Part shown: piece by piece, positions 8,614-16,986 of the stretch
Layout: every line of letters starts with the position of its first letter
Numbering within the stretch: the first letter of the stretch is position 1
The notes under the pieces: generated by a model
Told to the model about the DNA's origin: nothing
Seen by the model: the letters and a program-made list of their open reading frames with translations, nothing else
The model's database searches: none
Translations under genes and position numbers: made by a program
From: Streptomyces aurantiacus
Lineage (GTDB): Bacteria; Actinomycetota; Actinomycetes; Streptomycetales; Streptomycetaceae
DNA: 53,258 nt
Assembly: GCF_001418335.1 (NCBI RefSeq)
Contig: NZ_LIPP01000042.1
Location: 1 to 53,258, forward strand
Reading direction: 5' to 3'

Positions 8614-9582
8614 TCACGCGTGGTGCAGCTGCCAGCCCCGCCAGGCCGACTCGACCATCTCGCGCACCCCGCGCCGCGCGGTCCAGCCCAGTTCGCCGGC
8701 GGCCAGCGCCGCCGAGGCGACCGCGCGCGGGGCGTCACCCGGGCGGCGCGGCTCGACGCGCACCGGACGGGTGTCGCCGGTGACCTCGCCGATGAGCGTC
8801 ACGAGTTCGCGCACCGAGACACCCTCGCCGCGGCCGATGTTGACCGTCAGATCGCCCGCGGCGTCCGCGGAGGACAGCCGCCGGGCCGCCGCGAGATGTG
8901 CCTCGGCGAGGTCGGCGACATGGATGTAGTCGCGTACGCAGGTGCCGTCCGGCGTCGGATAGTCGTCGCCGAAGATCCGGGGGGCCTCGCCGCGCGTGAG
9001 CCGGTCGAAGACCATCGGGACCACGTTGAAGACGCCGGTGTCCGCCAGCTCCGGCGCGGCGGCGCCCGCCACGTTGAAGTAGCGCAGGCACACGGTCCTG
9101 ATGCCGTGCGCGCGGCCGGCGGCCCGCACCAGCCACTCACCCGCGAGCTTCGTCTCGCCGTAGGGACTCATCGGGGCGCACGGAGTGTCCTCCGTGATGA
9201 GTTCCGCGTCCGGGTTGCCGTAGACGGCCGCGGACGACGAGAAGAGGAAACGCTCCACACCCGCCCCGGCGACCGCGTCCAGGAGCGTGGCGAGCCCTCC
9301 GACGTTCTCCTGGTAGTAGCGCGCGGGCTGGGCCACGGACTCGCCGACCTGCTTGCGCGCGGCCAGGTGCACCACACCCGTCACCGCGTGCTCGGCGAGG
9401 ACCCGCTTCAGCAACTCCCCGTCGAGGGACGAACCCTGCACGAGCGGGATCCCCTCGGGCAGCCGCGACGGAACCCCGGCCGAGAGGTCGTCGAGCGCGA
9501 GCACGCGCTCCCCGGCCTCGGCCATGGCCCGCGCCACATGCGCCCCGATGTATCCAGCTCCACCTGTGATCAGCCATGTCAT
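8614..9582 (-). CDS. galE: UDP-glucose 4-epimerase
   Basis: 322 aa extended short-chain dehydrogenase, ATG at 9582. NAD-binding GGAGYIG is at residues 7-13, catalytic Ser in FSSSAAVYG (116-122) and the YGETK pair (Y141, K145). FNVAGAA and DGTCVRDYIHVADLAEAH are standard GalE substrate-region motifs. It interconverts UDP-glucose and UDP-galactose. It is not next to Leloir genes (galT, galK); its position beside the polyol-phosphate/glycosyltransferase cluster may mean that it supplies UDP-galactose for a glycoconjugate (inference). Confidence 0.93.
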   Translation of the reverse strand: MTWLITGGAGYIGAHVARAMAEAGERVLALDDLSAGVPSRLPEGIPLVQGSSLDGELLKRVLAEHAVTGVVHLAARKQVGESVAQPARYYQENVGGLATLLDAVAGAGVERFLFSSSAAVYGNPDAELITEDTPCAPMSPYGETKLAGEWLVRAAGRAHGIRTVCLRYFNVAGAAAPELADTGVFNVVPMVFDRLTRGEAPRIFGDDYPTPDGTCVRDYIHVADLAEAHLAAARRLSSADAAGDLTVNIGRGEGVSVRELVTLIGEVTGDTRPVRVEPRRPGDAPRAVASAALAAGELGWTARRGVREMVESAWRGWQLHHA

Positions 9583-9734
9583 GGGCGCCCACCCTATGCC
9601 GGGTCCGCAGTCCTTTCGGAGGGCGCGGGAGCTATGCCGTGGATTGCGCCGGAATGGGCCGCGGTTTGTGGGCGGGGGCCCGAATCCACGATGATGATCG
9701 TGGCGGGCGCGCCGATCAGATCCTGTTGATCGGA

Positions 9735-9779
9735 CCGTGAACGGCCGGTGAACGGCTGCTTCTCATCATCCGATAGCCT
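9735..9779 (+). promoter_or_regulatory. Possible promoter region of the CDP-alcohol/ABC operon
   Basis: An 11-bp near-perfect tandem repeat (CCGTGAACGGC then CGGTGAACGGC, 9735-9756) is followed by TAGCCT at 9774-9779, which could be a -10 element. The 295-bp gap upstream of the operon shows nothing else recognisable. Assignment is weak. Confidence 0.3.
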
Positions 9780-9877
9780 CTGCCGACGTGCCGCCCGGCC
9801 GTAGTTGGCCCGGGGCGCACCCCCACCACGCACATGCCCGGCGTCGCGTACGCCGGAACCCAGAGGAGTGAGTTCGT

Positions 9878-11689
9878 CTGTCGACCGCCATCCTCACCGG
9901 TCAGCCGGTCCCCGGGTCGTCGCTCGAAGGCGATCTGCGGTCGCTCGGCTATGACGTGCGGGCCGCCGCCGACGCGGCCGACGCCGAGACGCTCCTCGCG
10001 GCCGTCCCCGCGGACCAGCGGGTCGCCGTCGTCGACGCCCGCTTCGTGGGGCACGTCCACGCGCTGCGGCTCGGCCTGACCGACCCCCGCTTCGACGCCG
10101 CCGCGATCCCCGGCGCCGTCACCGCCAAGCCCGCGGCGCGTGCGGCGCTCGGCCGGGCGCTGCGCACCGCCTCCACGGACGCGTCGAACGGCTCCGTGGT
10201 GGTCGGCATCGTCACCGACCGCGTCGCGGACGCCCTCGACACCGATCTGCACCGCCCCGAACTGGGCGAACTCGTCGCCGAGGTCCCCAGGGACCCACAG
10301 GCCCGCAACGAGGCCCGGCAGGCCGTCGCCTCGGTGGACGAGGAAGCGATCCGGCTGCGTACGGCGGTGAAGTCCCGGGACGGCTTCTTCACCACGTACT
10401 GCATCAGCCCGTACTCCCGCTACCTCGCCCGCTGGTGCGCCCGCCGCGGCCTGACCCCGAACCAGGTCACCACGGCGTCGCTGCTCACCGCGCTGATCGC
10501 GGCCGGCTGCGCGGCGACCGGCACCAGGGCCGGCTTCGTCGCCGCGGGCCTGCTGCTCCTGTGCTCCTTCGTCCTCGACTGCACGGACGGCCAGCTCGCC
10601 CGCTACTCCCTGCAGTACTCCACGCTCGGCGCCTGGCTCGACGCGACCTTCGACCGGGCCAAGGAGTACGCCTACTACGCGGGCCTCGCCCTCGGCGCCG
10701 CCCGCGGCGGCGACGACGTATGGGCGCTGGCCCTCGGCGCGATGGTCCTGCAGACCTGCCGGCACGTGGTCGACTTCTCCTTCAACGAGGCGCACGTCAA
10801 CAGCACGCCGGGCCCGGGTGCCACCGCCAACTCCAGCCCCACGGCCGCCTTTTCGGACCGGCTCGACGGCGTCGGCTGGACGGTCTGGCTGCGCCGGATG
10901 ATCGTCCTGCCCATCGGCGAGCGCTGGGCGATGATCGCAGTACTCACCGCGCTCACGACGCCCCGCATCACCTTCTACGTGCTGCTCGTCGGCTGCGCCT
11001 TCGCCGCCTGCTACACCACCGCCGGCCGGGTGCTGCGCTCGCTGACCCGCCGGGCACAGCGGACGGACCAGGCCGCGCGGGCGCTGGCGGACCTCGCGGA
11101 CAGCGGGCCCCTGGCGGAGTCGCTGGCACGCGTCATACCGAGCCCTCTCCCCGTCCTGGCCCGGCTTCTCGCCCTGGCCGGTGCCGTCGTCGTGGTCCTC
11201 GCGGCCTGGATCGACGGACCGGGCTGGTCGACTGTCGTGTGCGCCGTCGCGTACGTCCTGGTGTCGGGTGACGTCGTCGCACGCCCCCTCAAGGGCCCCC
11301 TCGACTGGCTGCTCCCCCCGCTCTTCCGCGCCACCGAATACGGCACCGTCCTGATCCTGGCGGCCAAGGCCGATGTGAACGGCGCCCTTCCAGCAGCTTT
11401 CGGGCTGGTGGCCGCGGTCGCCTACCATCACTACGACACGGTGTACCGCATCCGCGGGGGCGCAGGCGCGCCGCCGCACTGGCTGGTGCGGGCGATCGGC
11501 GGGCACGAAGGCAGGACGCTGCTGGTCGCCGTCCTGGCCGCGCTGCTCACCGCCACAGATTTCAAGGTCGCGCTCACGGTTCTCGCCGTGGCCGTGGCAC
11601 TGCTGGTGCTCTTCGAGAGCATCCGCTACTGGGTGACCGCCCACAGGCGCGGCGCTCCCGCCGTACACGATGAAGGAGAACCCGCATGA
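9878..11689 (+). CDS. DIPPS-like CDP-alcohol phosphatidyltransferase with DUF5941
   Basis: 603 aa multi-domain membrane protein. Residues 1 to about 160 look like a degenerate nucleotidyltransferase domain (AILTGQPVPGSSLEGDLRSLG, VVDARFVG). The linker (VKSRDGFFTTYCISPYSRYLARW) and TPNQVTTAS resemble inositol-phosphate-type synthases. The full CDP-alcohol phosphotransferase signature DX2DGX2ARX8GX3DX3D is present starting DCTDGQLAR and ending GAWLDATFD. About 280 residues with several hydrophobic segments (DUF5941) follow. The start is CTG at 9878: GAGGAG lies 9 bases before it, a stop occurs at 9869, and no ATG/GTG/TTG lies before STAILTG. It should transfer a phosphoalcohol from a CDP-alcohol in the membrane; the substrate is unknown. 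Overlaps the next gene by ATGA. Confidence 0.85.
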   Translation: MSTAILTGQPVPGSSLEGDLRSLGYDVRAAADAADAETLLAAVPADQRVAVVDARFVGHVHALRLGLTDPRFDAAAIPGAVTAKPAARAALGRALRTASTDASNGSVVVGIVTDRVADALDTDLHRPELGELVAEVPRDPQARNEARQAVASVDEEAIRLRTAVKSRDGFFTTYCISPYSRYLARWCARRGLTPNQVTTASLLTALIAAGCAATGTRAGFVAAGLLLLCSFVLDCTDGQLARYSLQYSTLGAWLDATFDRAKEYAYYAGLALGAARGGDDVWALALGAMVLQTCRHVVDFSFNEAHVNSTPGPGATANSSPTAAFSDRLDGVGWTVWLRRMIVLPIGERWAMIAVLTALTTPRITFYVLLVGCAFAACYTTAGRVLRSLTRRAQRTDQAARALADLADSGPLAESLARVIPSPLPVLARLLALAGAVVVVLAAWIDGPGWSTVVCAVAYVLVSGDVVARPLKGPLDWLLPPLFRATEYGTVLILAAKADVNGALPAAFGLVAAVAYHHYDTVYRIRGGAGAPPHWLVRAIGGHEGRTLLVAVLAALLTATDFKVALTVLAVAVALLVLFESIRYWVTAHRRGAPAVHDEGEPA

Positions 11690-12438
11690 TCGGCCTCGTG
11701 CTGGCTGCCGGCGCCGGACGGCGTCTGCGTCCCTACACCGACGTCCTGCCCAAGGCCCTGGTGCCGGTGGGGCCCGAGGGCGACGAGGACAGCATCACCG
11801 TGCTCGACCTCACCCTCGGCAACTTCGCCGAGATCGGTCTGACCGAGGTCGCGGTCATCGTCGGCTACCGCAAGGAAGCGGTCTACGAGCGCCGCGAGGC
11901 GCTGGAGCAGAAGTACGGCGTCAAGATCACCCTGATCGACAACGACAAGGCCGAGGAGTGGAACAACGCCTACTCCCTGTGGTGCGGCCGTGACGCGATC
12001 AAGCACTCGGTGATCCTCGCCAACGGCGACACCGTGCACCCGGTCTCCGTCGAGAAGACCCTGCTCGCCGCCCGCGGCGACGGCAAGAAGATCATCCTCG
12101 CCCTCGACACGGTGAAGTCCCTCGCCGACGAGGAGATGAAGGTCGTCGTCGGCCCCGAGGGCGACATGACGAAGATCACCAAGCTGATGGACCCGGCCGA
12201 GGCGACCGGTGAGTACATCGGCGTCACCCTCATCGAGGGCGACGCGGCCGACGAACTGGCCGACGCGCTGAAGACCGTCTTCGAAGCGGACCCGCAGCAG
12301 TTCTACGAGCACGGCTACCAGGAGCTCGTGAACCGCGGCTTCCGTATCGACGTGGCCCCCATCGGCGACGTCAAGTGGGTCGAGATCGACAACCACGACG
12401 ACCTCGCCAAGGGACGTGAGATCGCGTGCCAGTACTGA
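11686..12438 (+). CDS. Phosphocholine/polyol-phosphate cytidylyltransferase-like nucleotidyltransferase
   Basis: 250 aa single-domain NTP transferase. The N-terminus MIGLVLAAGAGRRLRPYTDVLPKAL is the nucleotide-binding loop with the conserved Lys of PKAL. ILANGD marks the metal site, and AEEWNNAYSLWCGRD resembles the NN-x-YS segment of LicC-like and inositol-phosphate cytidylyltransferases. The likely reaction is CTP plus a phosphorylated alcohol giving a CDP-alcohol and pyrophosphate, feeding the two CDP-alcohol transferases that flank it in the operon. The phosphoalcohol is not known; glycerol 1-phosphate from the next gene is a candidate (inference). The start ATG overlaps the previous stop as ATGA. 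Confidence 0.85.
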   Translation: MIGLVLAAGAGRRLRPYTDVLPKALVPVGPEGDEDSITVLDLTLGNFAEIGLTEVAVIVGYRKEAVYERREALEQKYGVKITLIDNDKAEEWNNAYSLWCGRDAIKHSVILANGDTVHPVSVEKTLLAARGDGKKIILALDTVKSLADEEMKVVVGPEGDMTKITKLMDPAEATGEYIGVTLIEGDAADELADALKTVFEADPQQFYEHGYQELVNRGFRIDVAPIGDVKWVEIDNHDDLAKGREIACQY

Positions 12439-13487
12439 CGAGGCTCATCCCCTCGCCGGTCGTCGTCGACATCCGTCCGGGCGCCCTGGACGACCTCGCG
12501 GCCGTCCTCGCCGACCAGCGCATCTCGCACTCCGGCAAGCTGGCCGTCGCCATCAGCGCCGGCTCGGGCGCCAAGCTGCGCGAACGCCTGGCCCCCGCGA
12601 TGCCGGGCGCCGACTGGTTCGAGGTCGGCGGCGGCACCCTGGACGAGGCGATCAAGCTCGCCGACGCCATGAAGAAGGGGCGCTACGACGCGGTCGTGGG
12701 CCTCGGCGGCGGCAAGATCATCGACTGCGCGAAGTACGCCGCGGCCCGGATCGGCCTCCCGCTGGTCGCCGTCGCCACGAACCTCTCGCACGACGGTCTG
12801 TGCTCACCGGTCGCGACCCTCGACAACGACGCGGGCCGCGGCTCGTACGGGGTGCCGAACCCGATCGCCGTCGTCATCGACCTCGACGTGATCCGGGAGG
12901 CCCCGGTCCGCTTCGTGCGCTCCGGCATCGGCGACGCCCTGTCCAACATCTCCGCGGTCGCGGACTGGGAGCTGGCCAACCGCGAGAAGGGCGAGAAGAT
13001 CGACGGTCTCGCCGCCGCGATGGCCCGCCAGGCCGGCGAGGCCGTGCTGCGGCACCCGGGCGGCGTCGGCGACGACGGCTTCCTCCAGGTGCTCGCCGAG
13101 GGCTTGGTCCTCACCGGCATCTCCATGTCGGTCGCGGGCGACTCCCGTCCGGCGTCCGGCGCCTGCCACGAGATCAACCACGGCTTCGACCTGCTCTTCC
13201 CCAAGCGCGCCGCCAGCCACGGCGAGCAGTGCGGTCTGGGCGCGGCCTTCGCGATGCACCTGCGCGGTGCCCGCGAGGAGTCGGCGTACATGGCCGAGGT
13301 CCTGCGCCGCCACGGGCTGCCCGTGCTGCCGGAGGAGATCGGCTTCACCCCGGACGAGTTCGTCCAGGTCGTGGAGTTCGCTCCGAGCACCCGGCCGGGC
13401 CGCTACACCATCCTCGAACACCTCGCTCTCTCCACCGACCAGATCAGGGACGCATACGCCGACTATGCAAAAGCCATCGGTAGCTGA
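12426..13487 (+). CDS. sn-glycerol-1-phosphate dehydrogenase-like (EgsA/AraM type) iron/zinc alcohol dehydrogenase
   Basis: 353 aa, GTG at 12426 overlapping the previous gene by 13 nt. It has the dehydroquinate-synthase/glycerol-dehydrogenase fold: GGGTLDEAIKLADAM, the NAD(P)-binding VVGLGGGKIIDCAKYAA, VATNLSHDGLCSP as in G1P dehydrogenases, and metal ligands in GIGDALSN, GACHEINHG and ASHGEQ. Enzymes of this type reduce dihydroxyacetone phosphate to sn-glycerol 1-phosphate, the archaeal backbone stereoisomer, which some bacteria also make. Related 2-deoxy-scyllo-inosose-like or other polyol-phosphate activities cannot be excluded. In this operon it probably supplies the alcohol phosphate for the cytidylyltransferase. 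Confidence 0.82.
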   Translation: MPVLTRLIPSPVVVDIRPGALDDLAAVLADQRISHSGKLAVAISAGSGAKLRERLAPAMPGADWFEVGGGTLDEAIKLADAMKKGRYDAVVGLGGGKIIDCAKYAAARIGLPLVAVATNLSHDGLCSPVATLDNDAGRGSYGVPNPIAVVIDLDVIREAPVRFVRSGIGDALSNISAVADWELANREKGEKIDGLAAAMARQAGEAVLRHPGGVGDDGFLQVLAEGLVLTGISMSVAGDSRPASGACHEINHGFDLLFPKRAASHGEQCGLGAAFAMHLRGAREESAYMAEVLRRHGLPVLPEEIGFTPDEFVQVVEFAPSTRPGRYTILEHLALSTDQIRDAYADYAKAIGS

Positions 13488-14244
13488 GCTTCGCCCGGTC
13501 GTCCACCCGCCGGGTGTGAAGGACCGGCGCAGCGGCGAGCACTGGGGGGGCCGGCTCTACATGCGCGAGATCTCGCTGCGCATCGACCGGCACCTGGTGA
13601 ACACCAAGGTCACGCCCAACCAGCTGACCTATGTGATGACCGTCTTCGGCGTGCTCGCCGCGCCGGCCCTGCTGGTGCCGGGCATCCCGGGCGCCGTGCT
13701 CGGTGTGCTCATGGTCCAGCTGTACCTGCTGTTCGACTGCGTCGACGGCGAACTCGCCCGCTGGCGCAAGCAGTACTCGATGACCGGGGTGTACGTCGAC
13801 CGCGTCGCCGCCTACCTGTGCGACGCCGCCGTCCTGGTCGGCTTCGGTCTGCGCGCCGCCGATCTGTGGGGCACCGGGCGGATCGACTGGCTGTGGGCCT
13901 TCCTCGGCACCCTGGCCGCCCTCGGCGCCGTCCTGATCAAGTCCGAGACCGACCTCGTCGGTGTCGCCCGCCACCAGACGGGCAAGGCGCCGGTCCAGGA
14001 GTCGGCCTCCGAGCCGCGCTCCTCCGGCATGGCGCTGGCCCGCCGGGCCGCGGGCGCGCTGAAGTTCCACCGGCTCGTCCTCGGCATAGAGGCCTCCCTG
14101 CTCATCCTGGTCCTCGCGGTCCTGGACACGGTTCGGGACGACCTGTTCTTCTCGCGGCTCGGCGTCGCGGTCCTGGCCGGCATCGCGGTGCTGCAGACCG
14201 TGCTGCACCTGGTGTCCATCCTCGCGTCGAGCAGGCTGAAGTGA
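13465..14244 (+). CDS. CDP-alcohol phosphatidyltransferase family membrane protein (atypical motif)
   Basis: 259 aa, ATG at 13465 inside the end of the dehydrogenase gene (23-nt overlap). Contains TPNQLTYVMTVFG and the CDP-alcohol phosphotransferase signature DCVDGELARWRKQYSMTGVYVDRVAA, but the last Asp of DX2DGX2ARX8GX3DX3D is Ala. Read directly, the bases are GAC CGC GTC GCC, then GCC where GAC is expected. Several hydrophobic helices follow (AYLCDAAVLVGFGLRA, LLILVLAVLD, VAVLAGIAVLQTVLHLVSIL). The changed residue is the proposed catalytic base, so the protein may be inactive, use another base, or be a subunit of the first transferase in this operon. Confidence 0.85.
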   Translation: MQKPSVAELRPVVHPPGVKDRRSGEHWGGRLYMREISLRIDRHLVNTKVTPNQLTYVMTVFGVLAAPALLVPGIPGAVLGVLMVQLYLLFDCVDGELARWRKQYSMTGVYVDRVAAYLCDAAVLVGFGLRAADLWGTGRIDWLWAFLGTLAALGAVLIKSETDLVGVARHQTGKAPVQESASEPRSSGMALARRAAGALKFHRLVLGIEASLLILVLAVLDTVRDDLFFSRLGVAVLAGIAVLQTVLHLVSILASSRLK

Positions 14245-15134
14245 GCACGGCCATGAAGGTCGGCGCGGTGATCATCACCATGGGCAACCGCCCCGACGAG
14301 CTCCGTGCCCTCCTCGACTCGGTCGCCAAGCAGGACGGCGACCCGGTCGAGGTGGTCGTGGTCGGCAACGGCTCGCCCGTCCCGGACGTCGCGGGGTCCG
14401 CACCGGGGCTCCGTACGGTCGAACTGCCGGAGAACCTCGGCATCCCCGGCGGCCGCAACGTCGGCATCGAGGCGTTCGGCCCGGGCGGCACCGACGTGGA
14501 CGTCCTGCTCTTCCTGGACGACGACGGCCTCCTCGCCCACCACGACACCGCCGAACTCTGCCGGCAGGCCTTCGCGGCCGACCCGGAACTCGGCATCATC
14601 AGCTTCCGCATCGCCGACCCCGAGACCGGGATCACCCAGCGCCGCCACGTGCCCCGGCTCCGCGCCTCCGATCCGATGCGCAACTCCCGTGTCACCACCT
14701 TCCTCGGCGGCGCCAACGCGGTCCGTACGAAGGTGCTCGCCGAGGTCGGCGGGCTGCCCGACGAGTTCTTCTACGCCCACGAGGAGACCGACCTCGCCTG
14801 GCGGGCCCTCGACGCGGGCTGGATGATCGACTACCGCTCGGACATGGTGCTGAACCACCCCACGACCGCGCCCTCGCGGCACGCGGTCTACCACCGGATG
14901 GTCGCCCGCAACCGCGTCTGGCTCGCCCGCCGGAACCTGCCCGCGCCGCTGGTCCCCGTGTACCTCGGCGTGTGGATGCTGCTCACGCTCGCCCGTCGCC
15001 CGTCGCGCCCGGCCCTGCAGGCCTGGTTCGGCGGTTTCAAGGAGGGCTGGACCAGTCCGTGCGGGCCCCGGCGCCCCATGAAGTGGCGTACGGTATGGCG
15101 CCTGACCCGACTGGGCCGGCCACCCGTCATCTGA
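14241..15134 (+). CDS. Family 2 glycosyltransferase
   Basis: 297 aa GT-A fold protein, GTG at 14241 overlapping the previous stop as GTGA. Motifs: VGAVIITMGNRPDELRALLDS at the N-terminus, the NGS/NLGIPGGRNVGIEAF segment characteristic of rhamnosyl/galactofuranosyl-like GT2 enzymes, the metal-binding LFLDDDGLL, and GGANAVRTKVL with FFYAHEETDLAWRALDAGW (ED motif for the catalytic base). A C-terminal hydrophobic stretch VPVYLGVWMLLTLA may anchor it at the membrane. It probably decorates the phospho-polyol lipid or starts a short glycan on it; donor and acceptor are unknown. Confidence 0.9.
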   Translation: MSTAMKVGAVIITMGNRPDELRALLDSVAKQDGDPVEVVVVGNGSPVPDVAGSAPGLRTVELPENLGIPGGRNVGIEAFGPGGTDVDVLLFLDDDGLLAHHDTAELCRQAFAADPELGIISFRIADPETGITQRRHVPRLRASDPMRNSRVTTFLGGANAVRTKVLAEVGGLPDEFFYAHEETDLAWRALDAGWMIDYRSDMVLNHPTTAPSRHAVYHRMVARNRVWLARRNLPAPLVPVYLGVWMLLTLARRPSRPALQAWFGGFKEGWTSPCGPRRPMKWRTVWRLTRLGRPPVI

Positions 15135-15231
15135 CAAGCTCGATATCTGAGAGCATTCGGGCCGTACCCCGGTCCCTGTCTTTGGCCTACGCCCTACCAG
15201 GCCGCGCATCTTGAGGACGAAAGTTTCCCTT

Positions 15232-16161
15232 GTGAGTGAGACAACGCATGACGGCGGCGTCGCGGTGAGCGCCCCTCCGTCCCCCGATGACGGGCTTACC
15301 GCGGCGGACCTCGCCGCCAAGTACGGGCTGGCCGTCAGCGGCGCCCGGCCCGGCCTCGTCGAGTACGTCCACCAGCTCTGGGGACGGCGTCACTTCATCC
15401 TCGCCTTCTCGCAGGCGAAGCTCACCGCCCAGTACAGCCAGGCCAAGCTCGGCCAGCTGTGGCAGGTGGCCACACCGCTGCTGAACGCGGCCGTGTACTT
15501 CCTGATCTTCGGCCTGATCCTGAAGGCCGACCGCGGCATGTCCCGGGAGGTGTACATCCCGTTCCTGGTGACGGGTGTCTTCACCTTCACCTTCACGCAG
15601 AGCTCGGTGATGGCGGGGGTGCGCGCGATCTCCGGCAACCTCGGCCTGGTCCGGGCGCTGCACTTCCCGCGCGCCGCGCTGCCGATCTCGTTCTCGCTGC
15701 AGCAGCTCCAGCAGCTGCTCTTCTCGATGATCGTGCTGTTCGTCGTGGCGGTCGGCTTCGGCAGCTATCCCCAGCTGTCCTGGCTGCTGATCGTCCCGGT
15801 CCTCGTGCTGCAGTTCCTCTTCAACACCGGCCTCGCGATGATCATGGCCAGGATGGGTTCCAAGACCCCGGACCTGGCCCAGCTCATGCCGTTCGTGATG
15901 CGTACGTGGATGTACGCGTCCGGGGTCATGTTCTCGATCCCCGTGATGCTCGAAGAGCACCCGGAGTGGATCGCCGACATCCTGCAGTGGAACCCGGCCG
16001 CCATCTACATGGACCTGATGCGCTTCGCGCTCGTCGACGGCTACGGCTCCGAGAACCTGCCGCCGCACGTGTGGGCGGTGGCGGGCGGCTGGGCCGTCCT
16101 CGTCGCCGTCGGCGGATTCGTGTACTTCTGGAAGGCTGAGGAGCGTTACGGCCGTGGCTGA
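15232..16161 (+). CDS. ABC-2 type exporter permease (TagG/Wzm-like)
   Basis: 309 aa if started at GTG 15232 (VSETTHDGGVAVSAPP); a TTG at 15211 would add seven residues. About 70 hydrophilic residues precede an amphipathic FSQAKLTAQYSQAKLGQLWQV helix and six membrane segments (AAVYFLIFGLILKA, YIPFLVTGVFTFTFT, LLFSMIVLFVVAVGF, LLIVPVLVLQFLF, VMFSIPVML, VLVAVGGFVYFW). Layout and sequence match permeases exporting teichoic acids, O-antigen or lipid-linked glycans. It overlaps the ATPase gene by 8 nt. There is a 97-bp gap from the glycosyltransferase, so a separate promoter is possible. Confidence 0.9.
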   Translation: MSETTHDGGVAVSAPPSPDDGLTAADLAAKYGLAVSGARPGLVEYVHQLWGRRHFILAFSQAKLTAQYSQAKLGQLWQVATPLLNAAVYFLIFGLILKADRGMSREVYIPFLVTGVFTFTFTQSSVMAGVRAISGNLGLVRALHFPRAALPISFSLQQLQQLLFSMIVLFVVAVGFGSYPQLSWLLIVPVLVLQFLFNTGLAMIMARMGSKTPDLAQLMPFVMRTWMYASGVMFSIPVMLEEHPEWIADILQWNPAAIYMDLMRFALVDGYGSENLPPHVWAVAGGWAVLVAVGGFVYFWKAEERYGRG

Positions 16162-16933
16162 GCAGAACACCGGGAGCGCGATCCCGACCGTCATCGCGGA
16201 CGAACTGCACATCGTCTACCGCGTCAACGGCGCCAGGACCGGCAAGGGCAGCGCCACCTCCGCCCTCAGCCGCATCGTCAGGCGCGGCGAGGAGCGGGGC
16301 GTCCGCAAGGTGCACGCCGTCCGCGGCGTCTCCTTCAAGTCCTACCGCGGTGAGGCCATCGGCCTGATCGGCTCCAACGGCTCCGGCAAGTCCACCCTGC
16401 TGCGGGCCATCGCCGGACTGCTGCCCGCCGAGAAGGGCCACGTCTACACCGACGGCCAGCCCTCCCTCCTCGGCGTCAACGCGGCCCTGATGAACGACCT
16501 CACGGGCGAGCGGAACGTCATTCTCGGCGGCCTGGCCATGGGCATGACCCGGGAGCAGATCAGGGAGCGCTACCAGGACATCGTCGAGTTCTCGGGCATC
16601 AACGAGAAGGGCGACTTCATCACCCTGCCCATGCGCACCTACTCCTCCGGCATGGCCGCCCGGCTGCGCTTCTCCATCGCGGCCGCCAAGGACCACGACG
16701 TCCTCATGATCGACGAGGCCCTCGCCACCGGCGACCGCAGTTTCCAGAAGCGCTCCGAGGCCCGGATCCGGGAGCTGCGCAAATCGGCCGGCACGGTGTT
16801 CCTCGTCAGCCACAACAACAAGTCGATCCGTGACACCTGCGACCGCGTCCTGTGGCTGGAGCGCGGCGAGCTGCGCCTGGACGGCCCGACCGGCGAGGTT
16901 CTGAAGGAGTACGAGAAGTTCACGGGCAAGTAG
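16154..16933 (+). CDS. ABC exporter ATPase (TagH/Wzt-like)
   Basis: 259 aa, GTG at 16154. Walker A GSNGSGKST, the signature YSSGM in place of LSGGQ (as is usual for the TagH/Wzt group), Walker B VLMIDEALATGD, and H-loop SHNNKS. The long insert between the N-terminal strand and Walker A (NGARTGKGSATSALSRIVRRG) is also typical of polysaccharide exporters. It has no C-terminal glycan-binding domain. With the permease upstream it forms a complete exporter for the product of the preceding five genes. Confidence 0.93.
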   Translation: MAEQNTGSAIPTVIADELHIVYRVNGARTGKGSATSALSRIVRRGEERGVRKVHAVRGVSFKSYRGEAIGLIGSNGSGKSTLLRAIAGLLPAEKGHVYTDGQPSLLGVNAALMNDLTGERNVILGGLAMGMTREQIRERYQDIVEFSGINEKGDFITLPMRTYSSGMAARLRFSIAAAKDHDVLMIDEALATGDRSFQKRSEARIRELRKSAGTVFLVSHNNKSIRDTCDRVLWLERGELRLDGPTGEVLKEYEKFTGK

Positions 16934-16956
16934 CCCGCATCGCGTGACAGCACTCG

Positions 16957-16986
16957 GGGCCCCGTCGGAACGGTTCGACGGGGCCC
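16957..16986 (+). terminator. 11-bp stem-loop terminator after the exporter operon
   Basis: GGGCCCCGTCG and its perfect complement CGACGGGGCCC flank an 8-nt loop, 23 bp after the ATPase stop. It probably ends the CDP-alcohol/ABC operon before the hopanoid operon. Confidence 0.75.
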
